Source: Banduia mediterranea | GTDB taxonomy: Bacteria > Pseudomonadota > Gammaproteobacteria > Nevskiales > Nevskiaceae | Direction: 5' to 3' | Length of the DNA stretch: 64,000 nucleotides | NCBI RefSeq assembly: GCF_031846245.1 | Contig: NZ_JAVRIC010000011.1 | Coordinates: forward strand, 49,307-113,306 | In this document: one piece after another, positions 1 through 9,604 of the stretch | How the letters are laid out: every line of letters starts with the position of its first letter | How positions within the stretch are numbered: the stretch's first letter is position 1 | Notes under the pieces: generated by a model | What the model saw: only the letters and a program-made list of their open reading frames with translations | Database searches by the model: none | What the model was told of the DNA's origin: nothing | Translations under genes and position numbers: made by a program

Positions 1-581
1 ACGTAGCCGCCGTCGCGGTATCCGCTACCGAGCAGTCCTCCGAGCAGCCCGCCGCCGTCACCGTCGTCTCCGTCATCGCCACCGCCGAGCAAGCCCCCGC
101 CGTCACCGCCGAGCAGCCCACCGCCGGTGTCCTCGGCGGGTTCGGGCTCGTCGTCGTCATCGCCTTCGCTGATTTCATAGATCAGGTATCCAAAGCCGGC
201 CGCCGCCACCGCAATCAACGCCCAGTCCGTCCATTGATATTCGGTGTCGTCGCCGTTGGCCCGGTTGCCGGGAATCGCCGCGCGGCGAACCATGGGAACG
301 CCGTTGAAGCTGATCTGCTCCAGCCCCTGCGCCGTGAAGTCGGCCATTGCAAACGGCGTGCCGCCGAACGTGTCGGTCTGCCAGCGGTGGCTTCGTGCCT
401 GATCGAAGCGAAAGCCGTAGTGCAGAGGGACGTCCCGGTTCGTGGTGGTGGTGCCACCGAATTCCATGCCGACATAGGCGCTGGCGCGCGATTCCGAGGA
501 ACGGTCCCAGGTGTCCGCCTGTGCCAAGCCGACCGTCGCCAGAGCGCCGACGGTGACTGCTGCTAGAGCGATCGAACGCAT
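1..581 (-). CDS. Acidic Gly/Leu-repeat membrane protein, partial (C-terminus beyond window)
   Basis: An open frame runs from an ATG at 581 off the left edge, giving 193 residues without a stop. A Gly-rich Shine-Dalgarno (GGGGGAG) lies just upstream of the ATG. Residues 1-22 look like a signal peptide ending at an AQA-type cleavage site. A hydrophobic segment (WALIAVAAAGFGYLIYEIS) follows at about residue 117. The C-terminal part is low complexity: acidic stretches (DDDDEPEPAED) alternate with GGGLLGG units, at least four GLLG copies being visible. Product unrecognised. An exported protein anchored by one segment, with a flexible acidic tail, is inference. The frame and start are well supported by the continuous codons and the ribosome site. 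Confidence 0.7.
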   Translation of the reverse strand, partial: MRSIALAAVTVGALATVGLAQADTWDRSSESRASAYVGMEFGGTTTTNRDVPLHYGFRFDQARSHRWQTDTFGGTPFAMADFTAQGLEQISFNGVPMVRRAAIPGNRANGDDTEYQWTDWALIAVAAAGFGYLIYEISEGDDDDEPEPAEDTGGGLLGGDGGGLLGGGDDGDDGDGGGLLGGLLGSGYRDGGY

Positions 582-798
582 CCGTGCTCCCCCATCCAGT
601 TTATTTGGGTGTGTCGTTACGCCATACACCGGTTCGAGTGCGGCGGTGCTGCACTGACTATATGGAGCTGCATGCGGGCTGACAAGCGCTGCACTATGCT
701 CGCACCGGCGAATGTCGAAGGCGGGCTGGTCGATCATGTGCATGCAAGGGAATGCTCGGGGAAGGCTGCGCGCAGCCTTTGGGGCGGTCGGGGCGCTG

Positions 799-1356
799 AT
801 GAGGCTGGGGCTGACGCTTGCGGCACTGCTGCCGGCGCCGATTCTGGCGCAGGACGCGCGCGCTTATGTCAGCGATGAGCTGGCCGTGACCTTGCGTGCG
901 GCGAAGGGGACCGATGCCACGGTGCTCGGGCTGGTGCACAGTGGTGAGGCGGTGACCGTGCTGGCGCAGGATACCGACAGCGGCTATGCCCGCGTGTCCA
1001 CCGCGGACGGACGACGCGGTTGGTTGCTGTCGCGTTATCTCAGCGAGCAGCCGAGCGCGCGCCAGCAGATGGAATCGGTGCTGGCCGATCTTGAAACGGC
1101 GCGAGCCCGCATCCTTGAACTGGAGGCGCTGTCGGGGGTCGATGTCGAGGCGCTGCTGGAAGACAATGAGCGCCTGCGGCGCGAGCTTGAGAAAAGCGCC
1201 GCGGATGAGCAGTTGCGACAGCGCAAGTCCGAACTGGCGCGAGCGCAGCGCGATGCGCTGGTTGCCGGCGCCTTGGTGTTTGTCGTGGGTCTGGCCTTGG
1301 GCGCATGGGCGACGCGGCGACTGGCCAAGCCGCCCGCCGGCTGGCGAGAATTGTGA
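799..1356 (+). CDS. SH3-domain protein with coiled coil and C-terminal membrane anchor (YgiM-like)
   Basis: A protein of 185 residues. It starts MRLGLTLAALLPAPILAQ, a signal peptide, which is why I chose this start over one 87 bases upstream. Residues about 20-85 form a bacterial SH3 domain (YVSDELAVTLRAAKG at the front, GRRGWLLSRYLSEQP at the end). A charged coiled coil covers about 90-150. A hydrophobic helix (ALVAGALVFVVGLALGAWA) follows, with a short basic tail. This order of domains is that of the YgiM / TIGR04211 family of periplasmic proteins tethered to the inner membrane. Cell-wall or envelope binding is inferred from the SH3 domain. It is followed on the same strand by a hydrolase gene 58 bases downstream. 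Confidence 0.8.
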   Translation: MRLGLTLAALLPAPILAQDARAYVSDELAVTLRAAKGTDATVLGLVHSGEAVTVLAQDTDSGYARVSTADGRRGWLLSRYLSEQPSARQQMESVLADLETARARILELEALSGVDVEALLEDNERLRRELEKSAADEQLRQRKSELARAQRDALVAGALVFVVGLALGAWATRRLAKPPAGWREL

Positions 1357-1414
1357 TCCGTTTCGCCGCTGGCCGGCGAACCTACCACCATGCAGTGCTG
1401 AAACGACCCATTTC

Positions 1415-2077
1415 ATGAACTCGAATTCCTTACCCTCTGTCGGCGAATCCAGGAACCTGAGCCTGCGCGCCGGAGGCGGAGCCGTTGAGGCAATCCTGTC
1501 GGCTCCCCGCAAGTCGCGCCAGCGCCCGGGCTTCGCCGTGGTCTGTCATCCGCACCCGCTGATGGGCGGTGCGATGTCGAACAAGGTGTCGTACATGCTG
1601 GCGTCCTCTGCGCAGCAGGCCGGGCTGTACGCGCTGCGTTTCAATTTCCGCGGCGTCGGCACCAGCGAGGGTGAACACGACAAGGGGTTTGGCGAGACCG
1701 ATGACGCGATCGAGCTGTTCGAGTGGATGCAGGCGCAGATGCCCGATGCGCAGACGGTGATGGCCGGTTTCTCGTTCGGTGGCTATGTCGCGCTCGGCGC
1801 GGCCGCCCGGGTGAAGCCGGATGCGCTGGTGACGGTGGCGCCGCCGTTTCGCTATTTCGAGGATCGCGAGACGCCGCAGCCGGATTGTCCGTGGCTGCTG
1901 ATCCACGGCACGGATGACGAGGTGGTGCCGTATGCGGAAACCGCAAGCAAGATCGAGACGCTGTCGCCCAGGCCGCGCCTGGTGACAGCGCAAGGCTGCG
2001 GGCACTTCTTCCATGGCCGGCTCGATGTGGTGCGCGATGCCGTCGTGCCGTTTCTGGATGAATTGCTGCAGGCCTAG
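1415..2077 (+). CDS. Alpha/beta hydrolase
   Basis: A 220-residue cytoplasmic hydrolase. It has the core features of the alpha/beta fold: CHPHPLMGG near residue 45, an oxyanion-type loop, the nucleophile elbow GFSFGG (Ser about 118), an acid in the segment HGTDDEVVP (about 170) and a histidine in GCGHFFHGR (about 195). CHPHPLxGG and NFRGVGxSxG are typical of the family of small hydrolases related to dienelactone hydrolase that is widespread in Proteobacteria. Substrate unknown. The start was taken at the ATG before NSNSLPSVGES, because upstream codons in this frame are shadows of the preceding SH3 gene. Confidence 0.85.
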   Translation: MNSNSLPSVGESRNLSLRAGGGAVEAILSAPRKSRQRPGFAVVCHPHPLMGGAMSNKVSYMLASSAQQAGLYALRFNFRGVGTSEGEHDKGFGETDDAIELFEWMQAQMPDAQTVMAGFSFGGYVALGAAARVKPDALVTVAPPFRYFEDRETPQPDCPWLLIHGTDDEVVPYAETASKIETLSPRPRLVTAQGCGHFFHGRLDVVRDAVVPFLDELLQA

Positions 2078-2275
2078 CAGCCTGCCGGACTCAGTATGAA
2101 TCTGCTGCGGCATGGCCGTTGCCCTCACCCAGCGCTCGCATTCGCGCGGGTCGGTCGGCATCACGCCGCGAGTGATTCACGCTAACAACTTCTGAGCTGC
2201 AAGGCGCTGCTCGAAGCCAGGCGTTCACATTCGGTTTGGTATGCTCGCCCGCAATAACCAAGGAGGGGAATCCCC

Positions 2276-2998
2276 ATGCACAGATTGCGCGTTCTGCCCC
2301 CATTTGCAGTGCTGCTGAGCCTTGCATTCTCGGCACAGGCGCTGGCCGGCGATTTCGATATCGAGACGCCGGACCAGGATGCTTTCGGTGATGTCGCCAA
2401 GGACATCACTGCGGCCCTGAACTACAAGGCACTGGGTCCGGCCGAGCCGTCCGGTCTGAGCGGATTTTCGATCGGCATGTTCGGCAGCTACGTGCCGGTC
2501 GAGAACGAGGACGCGTGGGAGACCCTGACCGGTGATGAGCCTGGCGAGATCGGAATGGCCGGCATCAGTGTCAGCAAGGGCTTGCCGTTCGGGGTCGATG
2601 TGGGAGCGTTCTACAGCGCCGTGCCGGGCACCGACGGCAGCCTGTTCGGCGCGGAACTGCGCTATGCGGTGTGGAAAGGCGGGATCGCATCGCCGGCGGT
2701 GGCGGTGCGCGCCAGTTACAGCAAGCTGTCGGGTGTCGACGATATCGACTACGACTCCACGGGCCTCGACGTTTCGATTTCCAAGGGCTTCACCCTGCTG
2801 ACGCCCTACGCCGGAGCCGGTATGGTGTTCGGCACCGTTGACGCCGCCGACGAATTCGGGCTCGACAAGGAAGATGTCGACGTGGGTCGCTTCTTCGCGG
2901 GCGTCCGCATGACGCTCGGGTTCATGGCGCTGACACCGGAGTACGAGCACGTGGGCGACAACGATGTCTTCAGCCTGCGTGTTTCACTTGGACTTTGA
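2276..2998 (+). CDS. Exported beta-barrel-like outer membrane protein
   Basis: A 240-residue protein with a signal peptide (cleavage after ALA, about residue 24). The mature part has alternating hydrophobic and polar residues and repeated Gly/aromatic turns (GFSIGMFGSYVP, VDVGAFYSAVPG, LTPYAGAGMVFG, FFAGVRMTLGFMALTPEYEH), as in small outer-membrane beta barrels of the OmpA/OmpW kind. The last residues (DVFSLRVSLGL) look like a final strand. A strong Shine-Dalgarno (AAGGAGGGG) precedes the ATG. No specific family is recognised, and a porin-like or structural role is inference. The 20-base gap to the next gene suggests co-transcription. Confidence 0.7.
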   Translation: MHRLRVLPPFAVLLSLAFSAQALAGDFDIETPDQDAFGDVAKDITAALNYKALGPAEPSGLSGFSIGMFGSYVPVENEDAWETLTGDEPGEIGMAGISVSKGLPFGVDVGAFYSAVPGTDGSLFGAELRYAVWKGGIASPAVAVRASYSKLSGVDDIDYDSTGLDVSISKGFTLLTPYAGAGMVFGTVDAADEFGLDKEDVDVGRFFAGVRMTLGFMALTPEYEHVGDNDVFSLRVSLGL

Positions 2999-3018
2999 TC
3001 GAACACAAGGACTGACCA

Positions 3019-3459
3019 TTGCTGGAAGCGCTGAGCAAGCTGTTCGCCCGTGGCGATGAACCGAACCAGGATCCGGAAGCGAAACGCCGCATGGCGGTTG
3101 CGGTGCTGTTGCTGGAGATCGCCCGCGCCGATTTCGAGTTGCAGGAGACCGAACACAAGACCGTGCGTGACCTGGTTGGGCGCCATTTCGGGCTCGACTC
3201 GGCCGCGCTCGACATGTTGATGGAACGCGCCGGCCGGGAGCTGCGCAGCACGACCTCGCTCTACGGATTTGTCGAGACCCTGAACCGCTCACTGAGTTAC
3301 GAAGACCGTCAGGGCATGATCAACATGATCTGGCAGGTCGCTTTTGCGGACGGTCGGCTCGATCCGAACGAGGAAGTGCTGGTGCGGCGTCTTGCGGACA
3401 TGCTGCATATCCCGCACAAGGATTTCATACGCGAAAAGCTGCGCGTCTCGGGTGACTGA
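3019..3459 (+). CDS. TerB-like family protein
   Basis: A 146-residue soluble all-helical protein. It has two repeats of a helix-acid-helix unit, the first with LLLEIARADFELQETE and the second with VAFADGRLDPNEEVLVRRLADML, as in the TerB (tellurite-resistance B, DjlA-N) family, whose acidic residues can bind metal. The start is a TTG placed behind an AAGG ribosome site. No ter operon genes (terC, terD, terZ) are nearby, so tellurite resistance should not be assumed; isolated TerB proteins are common and mostly of unknown role. It lies between an outer-membrane-like gene and the hybrid kinase gene. Confidence 0.75.
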   Translation: MLEALSKLFARGDEPNQDPEAKRRMAVAVLLLEIARADFELQETEHKTVRDLVGRHFGLDSAALDMLMERAGRELRSTTSLYGFVETLNRSLSYEDRQGMINMIWQVAFADGRLDPNEEVLVRRLADMLHIPHKDFIREKLRVSGD

Positions 3460-3498
3460 TCCCGCGTTGGTCCATGCTGCGAACGGGGTGCGGCGCTG

Positions 3499-6400
3499 AT
3501 GGCGAAGCGGGAGCTCAGCCGGGCCTGGCTGGCAAACCGGCGGGTCATGACCAAAATCGCCGTGACCTTCGGCAGCTTGCTGCTGTTGTTCGCTGTGACC
3601 TGCGGCCTGTTCTTCGTATCGCAGCAGCTCACCGAGGACGCGCGCCGCTGGACCGCGCATACCCTCGAGGTATTGCTCGCCGGCGAGGAGATCAAGGGCC
3701 TGGTGCTTGATCAGCAGCGACTGGTCCGGAATGCATTGATCTACGAGTCGCCGGATGAGCTCGCTGGCTATCGTGAATCCGCCCGCCGGTTCGACGATGC
3801 CTTGGCATCCCTGGTGATATTGGTCAGCGACAATCCGCAGCAGCGGGTCGGTGCCGAGCGGATCGGTGAGCTGATGGACGACTATCGCGAGATCGTCGTC
3901 GTGCCGATGCTGGCGGTCGAGGGGCGCCGCGGGTTGGCCGCCTTGCGTGCGCCGTTCTCGATGGAGGACGGCCCGCTCAGGCGCGGTGCCGTCGTGATCG
4001 ATCAGCTGTTCGACCAGTTGACGCGCTTCATCAGTGCAGAACGCAAGTTGTTGGCGGAGCGTGAAGCGCGCCTGGACCGGTCCAAACTGATCAGCAACAT
4101 CGAAGTGCTCGGCATGCTGGCGCTCGGGATCTTCATCGGCTGGGGGACGCTGCGGCTGGCCTCCCGCTCGATTGCCGGCCCGCTCGAAAAGCTGACGCGC
4201 GAGACCCAGGAGCTGGCCGGCGGCCGACTCGATATCGAGCTGTCGTACAGGAGCCACCGCGATGAGGTCGGCGATATCGCGCGTGCGCTCGAAGTGTTCC
4301 AGGACGCTGCACGAAATACCGCCGATCGGGAGTGGATCAAGACCTGTTTGGCCAGCATCAGTGTGGATATGGGCTCTGAGGCGACGCCACGCGCGCTCGC
4401 CACCATCGTACTCTCGCGTTTGTGTCCCGTGGTCGAGCTGCCGTACGGAGCCTTGTTCTACCGGGATGCCGAACAAGACACCTACGAGCCCATCGGAAGT
4501 CATGGTACGCAGCCCACGACCAAGGCTGTTCGCGAGGGTGAGGGGCTGGTTGGACAATGCGTGCGGACGCGAAGCCCCATGCGGATCGATGCCTTGCCCG
4601 CGGACTACGTGCGTATCGAATCCGGTCTGGGCGCAGCCACTCCGCGGGTGCTGTATCTGTGGCCGCTGATTACCGCTGGCGGTAACGTGGTCGCTGTGCT
4701 CGAACTGGCCGGATTCCAAGCCATCGATGTCCGCCAGCAGGAACTCGTCACGGAACTCACCAAAGTGATGTCCCTGGCTCTGGAGTCTCTGGGACATGCA
4801 CAACGCACACGCCAGTTGCTCGAGGAAACTCAGGCGCAGGCCGAGGAATTGCATGCCTCACAGGAGGCTCTGCGCGGAAGCAATGAAACCTTGCAGTCGA
4901 GCAATGCGCAACTCGAAGAACAGAGCCAGCAGCTACGCGCGTCCGAAGAGGAACTGCGGGTGCAGCAGGAGGAACTGCAATCGACCAACGAGGAACTGGA
5001 GGAGAAGAGCCGTACCCTGGGCGAATTCAACGAGCAGTTGCAGAGCTTCCGGCGGGAACTCGAGCAGCGCAACCAGGACCTGGAACAGGCCAGCCAGTAC
5101 AAGTCGGAATTTCTGGCGAACATGTCGCACGAGCTGCGTACGCCGCTCAACAGCCTGCTGATACTCGCCAAGACCCTGGCCGACAACGACGAAGGCAACC
5201 TCAGCGAAGACCAGATCGAATCCGCCCGAATCGTGTTCGAAAGCGGAACCAATCTGCTGCAGCTCATCAACGACATTCTCGATCTGTCGAAGATCGAGGC
5301 CGGCAAGATGGAGGTGGTCACTGATTTCATCGACCTGCCGCTGTTCGCCGCCGGGCTCAAGCGCGAGTACCAGCATGTCGCACGTCAGCGCGGGCTCGAT
5401 TTCCATATCGACATCGCCGCCGAGGCGCCGGAATGCTTGCAGACCGACTCGCACAAACTGCGACAGATCCTGGTGAACCTGATCGGCAATGCGTTCAAGT
5501 TCACCGCCAGCGGTGGCGTAAGTTTGCGCATCGAGCCGGTGCGTGAGCAACGCCTGTTTGGCGGGGTTCCGGCGTTCGTACGCCTGGTGGTCACCGACAC
5601 CGGCATCGGCATTCCGGCTGAAAAATTGGAGCGCATCTTCCAGGCTTTCGAGCAGGTCGACAGTTCGACCAGCCGCAATTACGGCGGGACCGGGCTCGGG
5701 CTTTCCATCGTGCGCGGTCTGGCGATGATGCTTGGCGGGGAAATCGGCGTGCACAGCCGCGAAGGCGAGGGCTCCTCATTCAGCCTGATCCTGCCCGAGA
5801 TGCCACCCGCCGAGGCCGACCGGCCAAGTCAGGCGCCCTTGCGTCGCGACGGGGTGACGACGCAGGCGCCGCAGCCGCCGACCATCTTGACCGAAGCGGC
5901 AGCGCCGGTCAGTACGCGGGCACTGGTCGATGACGACCGCGATCGCATCGAGGCCGGCGATACGGTGATACTCGCGGTGGAAGATGATCCGGTCTTCCTC
6001 AAGATCCTGGTGGATGTGACGCGCAAAAAGGGCTTTCGAGTGCTCGCCGCGCTCGACGGAGCCAGTGCCCTGATCCTGGCCGGGCAGTATCGGCCGACCG
6101 GCGTGCTGCTGGATGTGGCTCTGCCGGGCATGAGTGGCCTGGACGTGATCGAGCACCTCAAACGCAATCCGGTGACGCGCACGATCCCTGTCCACATGAT
6201 TTCCGCTGGCGAGGAGTCGGCCAAGAGCCTGGAGCTGGGCGCTGTCGGCTTCCTGCACAAACCCGTCAGCAAGGAAGGTCTCGACCAGGCCTTCGACCGC
6301 GTGATGCACTTCGCCTCGAATGGCGCCCGCACCGTGCTGGTGGTGGACGATGACAATGCATCAAGGGTCGCAGTACGCAAGCTGCTGTCCGAAGCGCAGG

Positions 6401-7143
6401 TCGAACTCACCGAGGCGGCGACGGCGGCCGATGGTCTCAAAGCCTTGCAGGACGGCCAGTTCGACTGCGTGATTCTGGACCTGGGGCTGCCGGACGGAAC
6501 CGGCTTCGATCTGCTGGAACAGGCAGCACGCAGTGGTCCGGTGCCACCCGTGGTGGTTTATTCGGCACGCGAGCTGACGCGCGAGGAGAACCTCCAGCTG
6601 CATGAATACACCGACAGCATCGTCATCAAGGGCGCGCGCTCGCCGGAAAGGTTGCTGGATGAGGTGAGCCTGTTCCTGCACGCGATCCGCCGTGAATCGG
6701 CATCGGCGCCGGCCTTGGTGCCCCAGCCGGAGCGCAGTACCGACCTGGCTGGAAAGACCGTGCTCGTGGTTGACGATGACATGCGCAACGTGTTCGCCTT
6801 GTCCAAGGCGCTGCGTAGCCGCGGCCTCAACGTAGTGGCGGCGCAGGACGGCTTCAAGGCACTCGAGCAGCTGGAGAAGCAGCCCGTCGTGGACATAGTG
6901 CTGATGGACATCATGATGCCCGGCATGGACGGTTACGAAACCATGCGCCGCATCCGCGGCAACGCGCAATGGCTGCGTCTGCCGATCATCGCGCTCACCG
7001 CAAAGGCGATGCGTGGCGATCGCGAGAAATGCCTTGAAGCCGGCGCCAACGACTATCTGTCCAAACCGATCGACGTCGAGCGGCTGGTGTCGCTGATGCG
7101 TGTCTGGGCCGGCGGCGACAACATTCGCAAACCGCTGGCCTGA
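3499..7143 (+). CDS. Hybrid histidine kinase: HAMP, GAF, HisKA, HATPase, three receivers
   Basis: A 1214-residue inner-membrane sensor kinase. One membrane helix is at about 18-42, then a periplasmic helical sensor region of about 150 residues, and a second helix at about 200-220. A HAMP linker follows, then a GAF domain (about 285-430), then a long Glu/Gln coiled coil (about 435-540) with repeated EELxxSxEEL units. The HisKA box has its phospho-His at residue 544 ([10 protein letters not shown]). The ATPase shows [16 protein letters not shown] and GGTGLGLSI. Three receivers follow, with phospho-acceptor Asp at about 872, 994 and 1137. The gene is followed 20 bases later by cheR, then cheB and a GGDEF protein. 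That arrangement suggests a phosphorelay linked to methylation-type control rather than to a flagellar CheA. The signal is unknown. Confidence 0.92.
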   Translation: MAKRELSRAWLANRRVMTKIAVTFGSLLLLFAVTCGLFFVSQQLTEDARRWTAHTLEVLLAGEEIKGLVLDQQRLVRNALIYESPDELAGYRESARRFDDALASLVILVSDNPQQRVGAERIGELMDDYREIVVVPMLAVEGRRGLAALRAPFSMEDGPLRRGAVVIDQLFDQLTRFISAERKLLAEREARLDRSKLISNIEVLGMLALGIFIGWGTLRLASRSIAGPLEKLTRETQELAGGRLDIELSYRSHRDEVGDIARALEVFQDAARNTADREWIKTCLASISVDMGSEATPRALATIVLSRLCPVVELPYGALFYRDAEQDTYEPIGSHGTQPTTKAVREGEGLVGQCVRTRSPMRIDALPADYVRIESGLGAATPRVLYLWPLITAGGNVVAVLELAGFQAIDVRQQELVTELTKVMSLALESLGHAQRTRQLLEETQAQAEELHASQEALRGSNETLQSSNAQLEEQSQQLRASEEELRVQQEELQSTNEELEEKSRTLGEFNEQLQSFRRELEQRNQDLEQASQYKSEFLANMSHELRTPLNSLLILAKTLADNDEGNLSEDQIESARIVFESGTNLLQLINDILDLSKIEAGKMEVVTDFIDLPLFAAGLKREYQHVARQRGLDFHIDIAAEAPECLQTDSHKLRQILVNLIGNAFKFTASGGVSLRIEPVREQRLFGGVPAFVRLVVTDTGIGIPAEKLERIFQAFEQVDSSTSRNYGGTGLGLSIVRGLAMMLGGEIGVHSREGEGSSFSLILPEMPPAEADRPSQAPLRRDGVTTQAPQPPTILTEAAAPVSTRALVDDDRDRIEAGDTVILAVEDDPVFLKILVDVTRKKGFRVLAALDGASALILAGQYRPTGVLLDVALPGMSGLDVIEHLKRNPVTRTIPVHMISAGEESAKSLELGAVGFLHKPVSKEGLDQAFDRVMHFASNGARTVLVVDDDNASRVAVRKLLSEAQVELTEAATAADGLKALQDGQFDCVILDLGLPDGTGFDLLEQAARSGPVPPVVVYSARELTREENLQLHEYTDSIVIKGARSPERLLDEVSLFLHAIRRESASAPALVPQPERSTDLAGKTVLVVDDDMRNVFALSKALRSRGLNVVAAQDGFKALEQLEKQPVVDIVLMDIMMPGMDGYETMRRIRGNAQWLRLPIIALTAKAMRGDREKCLEAGANDYLSKPIDVERLVSLMRVWAGGDNIRKPLA

Positions 7144-7163
7144 CGGAGCCGCCGGGTGCCCGC

Positions 7164-8009
7164 ATGAGCAGCCTCCATCCATCGGACCTGCAGGACATCG
7201 AAGTTCGCCTGTTCGTGCAGGCCATGCAGCTGCGCTACGGCTACGATTTCAGCGGTTATTCGCCAGCCTCGTTCAAGCGCCGCGTGCGCGGTGCCACCGA
7301 ACACTTCGGCCTGGCCACGATCTCGCAACTCACGGAACGCGCGTTGCATGACGAGACCTTGTTGACACAACTGATCGCGCGTCTTTCGGTGCCGGTGACG
7401 GAGATGTTCCGCAACCCGGAGGTGTTCCAGCAGCTGCGCGAGGACGTGCTGCCGTGGTTGTCGAGCTTCCCGCAGTTCAACATCTGGCAGGCCGGCTGCG
7501 CCAGCGGCGAGGAGGTGTATTCGCTGGCGATCCTGCTGGAGGAAGCCGGTCTCTACGACCGGGCCCTGATCTACGCCACCGACTTCAACGAGCACGCGCT
7601 GGACCGCGCCCGTGAAGGTATCTACGCGGCACGCGAGGCGCGACTGTTCTCGGAGAACTACCAGCGCGCCGGCGGTAGTGGCTCGCTGTCCGACTACTAC
7701 GTGGCCGGCTATGACCATATCAAGCTCGACGCACGCCTGAAGCGCAACATCAGCTTCGCCAATCACAATCTCACGGCGGACGGCGTGTTCTGCGAGGCGC
7801 ATCTGATTCTGTGCCGTAACGTGCTGATCTACTTTTCCGACAGCCTCAAGGATCGCGTGCTGACGCTGTTTCGCGACAGCCTGGCGCGGGGGGGCTATCT
7901 GTGTCTCGGCAACAAGGAATCGCTGATATTGTCCACGCTGGCGGACGAGTTCAAGCCGGTGAGCAGCGGCCACGCCTTCTACAGGCTACGCAGCACGAAT
8001 GCCGTCTAG
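7164..8009 (+). CDS. cheR: CheR-type protein-glutamate methyltransferase
   Basis: A 281-residue SAM-dependent methyltransferase. An N-terminal helical domain (YGYDFSGYSPASFKRRV) is followed by the SAM pocket (WQAGCASGEEVYSLAI, about residues 107-122), the acidic strand end (YATDFNEHALD) and CRNVLIYF (about 216-223). These are standard CheR motifs. CheR methylates glutamates of chemoreceptors, but no receptor gene is in this window. CheR proteins coded beside multi-receiver hybrid kinases and a CheB, as here, form a distinct group whose target is generally not a chemoreceptor; that is inference from context. The gene overlaps cheB by 11 bases, which indicates translational coupling. Confidence 0.9.
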   Translation: MSSLHPSDLQDIEVRLFVQAMQLRYGYDFSGYSPASFKRRVRGATEHFGLATISQLTERALHDETLLTQLIARLSVPVTEMFRNPEVFQQLREDVLPWLSSFPQFNIWQAGCASGEEVYSLAILLEEAGLYDRALIYATDFNEHALDRAREGIYAAREARLFSENYQRAGGSGSLSDYYVAGYDHIKLDARLKRNISFANHNLTADGVFCEAHLILCRNVLIYFSDSLKDRVLTLFRDSLARGGYLCLGNKESLILSTLADEFKPVSSGHAFYRLRSTNAV

Positions 8010-8580
8010 ACGGTATCGGGCAGTGGTCGTTGGCGCTTCGCTGGGCGGCTTTCATGCCCTGCGAACGTTGTTCGCGGCCCTGCACGGCCGTTTTCCCTGG
8101 CCGGTGATCGCGGTCCTGCACACCGCAACCGAAGACGTGTCCGACATGGCTCAGCTGTACGCCGCACGGACGCCGTTGAATGTATCCGAGGCGCCGGAGC
8201 GAGTCGCGCCGCAGGCCGGCAATGTCTATCTCGCGCCGGGCGGCATGCACTTGCTGATCGAAACCGACGGACGGTTCGCATTCTCCACCGAGGCGCGCGT
8301 GAACTTTTCGAGACCGTCGATAGACGTGCTGTTCGACAGTGCCGCAGACGTCTATCGTTCCGGGCTGATCGGAGTCGTGCTGACAGGCGCCAACGATGAC
8401 GGGGCCCGCGGGCTGTCCGCGATCCGCTCACGCGGCGGGCTGGCCATCGTCCAGAACCCCGCGACCGCGGAAGCGCCCAGCATGCCGGCTGCCGCGCTGG
8501 ATATCGCCGGCGCGGACTATGTGCTCGACCTTGAGAAGCTCGGGCCGCAGCTCAATCGACTTGCAGGACTGGATGCATGA
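7999..8580 (+). CDS. cheB: CheB-type methylesterase without receiver domain
   Basis: A 193-residue protein that is only the catalytic half of CheB. It carries the three expected catalytic positions: Ser14 in GASLGG, His41 in VLHTATE and Asp134 in GANDDGARG. Ordinary CheB has about 350 residues with an N-terminal receiver that gates the esterase; here there is none. The activity may be controlled by protein partners, for example one of the three receivers of the kinase encoded upstream; this is inference. The gene overlaps cheR at its start and the next gene by four bases at its end. Confidence 0.88.
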   Translation: MPSRRYRAVVVGASLGGFHALRTLFAALHGRFPWPVIAVLHTATEDVSDMAQLYAARTPLNVSEAPERVAPQAGNVYLAPGGMHLLIETDGRFAFSTEARVNFSRPSIDVLFDSAADVYRSGLIGVVLTGANDDGARGLSAIRSRGGLAIVQNPATAEAPSMPAAALDIAGADYVLDLEKLGPQLNRLAGLDA

Positions 8581-9593
8581 ATCAGCACATGAAAGGGACC
8601 AGGCCGAAAATACTGGTCGTCGACGACACGCCGGCCAATCTGGTCGCAATGCGTCGGCTGCTGTCCAAGGTCGATGCCGAACTGGTGGAGGCGAATGGAG
8701 GCAACGAGGCACTGGCGGCCACGCTGGAGCACGAGTTCGCACTGATTCTGCTCGACGTACAGATGCCCGATATCGACGGTTTCGAAGTAGCCAGCCTGCT
8801 ATCCGAGGAGGAAAGCACGCGCGACACGCCGTTGATCTTCGTCACCGCCGCCAGCAGCGACGAACTCAACCGGCTGCGCGGCTACCGGTCCGGCGCTGTC
8901 GACTACATCACCAAGCCGATCAACGACATGGTGCTGCTGTCGAAGGTCAATATTTTCCTCGACCTGTTTCGTGGTCGCCGCGAACTGGAGGTGCTGCTGG
9001 CGAGGCTCGCCGAGCAGAACAAGCAGTTGGAGATCGAGATCACCGAACGTCGGCGGCTGGAAGCGCTGGCGCGCCATCAGGCCGGCCATGATCCACTGAC
9101 CGGACTACCCAACCGCATGTTGTTTCACGACCGGCTGGCGACGGCGATCGAGCGCAGCCACCGCAGTGGACACATGTTCGCACTGGCCTACATCGACATC
9201 GACGGGTTCAAACCGGTCAATGATCAGCACGGGCACGATGCGGGCGACGAATTGCTCAAGAGCATCGCGCAGAGAATGCGAACGATGACGCGTACAGAAG
9301 ACACGGTCGCTCGTCTGGGCGGAGACGAGTTCGCGGTGATCATGGAGGGCTTTGTCGACCAGACGACGGCGGCCTTGCGTCTGTCCGAGGACATCTGCGT
9401 GTCTTTGCGCGAGCCATATCACCTGAGCGCTGGTGAACCGGCAAACTCGGTCGAAGTCGAGGTCGGTGCAAGTCTCGGGCTTGCGCTGTTCCCGATCAAC
9501 GCCGCAGATGCCGACAGCTTGGTACGGGCGGCCGATCGGGCGATGTACGCCGCCAAGCGCGGTGGCAAGAACCGGTGCGTCGTCGCCGACTGA
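8577..9593 (+). CDS. Response regulator with receiver and GGDEF diguanylate cyclase
   Basis: A 338-residue protein. Residues 10-125 are a receiver (VVDDTPANL, phospho-Asp60 in LILLDVQMPDIDG, Lys in YITKPI). A short coiled coil (about 130-160) links to a GGDEF domain with the intact motif RLGGDEF (about 248). An RTED sequence sits five residues before GGDEF, which is the inhibitory c-di-GMP site (RxxD). It should make c-di-GMP when phosphorylated and be product-inhibited. It overlaps cheB by four bases (ATGA) and is the last gene of the kinase-cheR-cheB unit, so c-di-GMP is the likely output of the pathway. Confidence 0.92.
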   Translation: MNQHMKGTRPKILVVDDTPANLVAMRRLLSKVDAELVEANGGNEALAATLEHEFALILLDVQMPDIDGFEVASLLSEEESTRDTPLIFVTAASSDELNRLRGYRSGAVDYITKPINDMVLLSKVNIFLDLFRGRRELEVLLARLAEQNKQLEIEITERRRLEALARHQAGHDPLTGLPNRMLFHDRLATAIERSHRSGHMFALAYIDIDGFKPVNDQHGHDAGDELLKSIAQRMRTMTRTEDTVARLGGDEFAVIMEGFVDQTTAALRLSEDICVSLREPYHLSAGEPANSVEVEVGASLGLALFPINAADADSLVRAADRAMYAAKRGGKNRCVVAD

Positions 9594-9604
9594 GTTCTTC
9601 GGAC

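Noticed and set aside
3289..4854. A 521-residue open frame on the minus strand
   Set aside because: It is antisense to the TerB-like and kinase genes, is rich in Gln, His and Arg, and has no domain.
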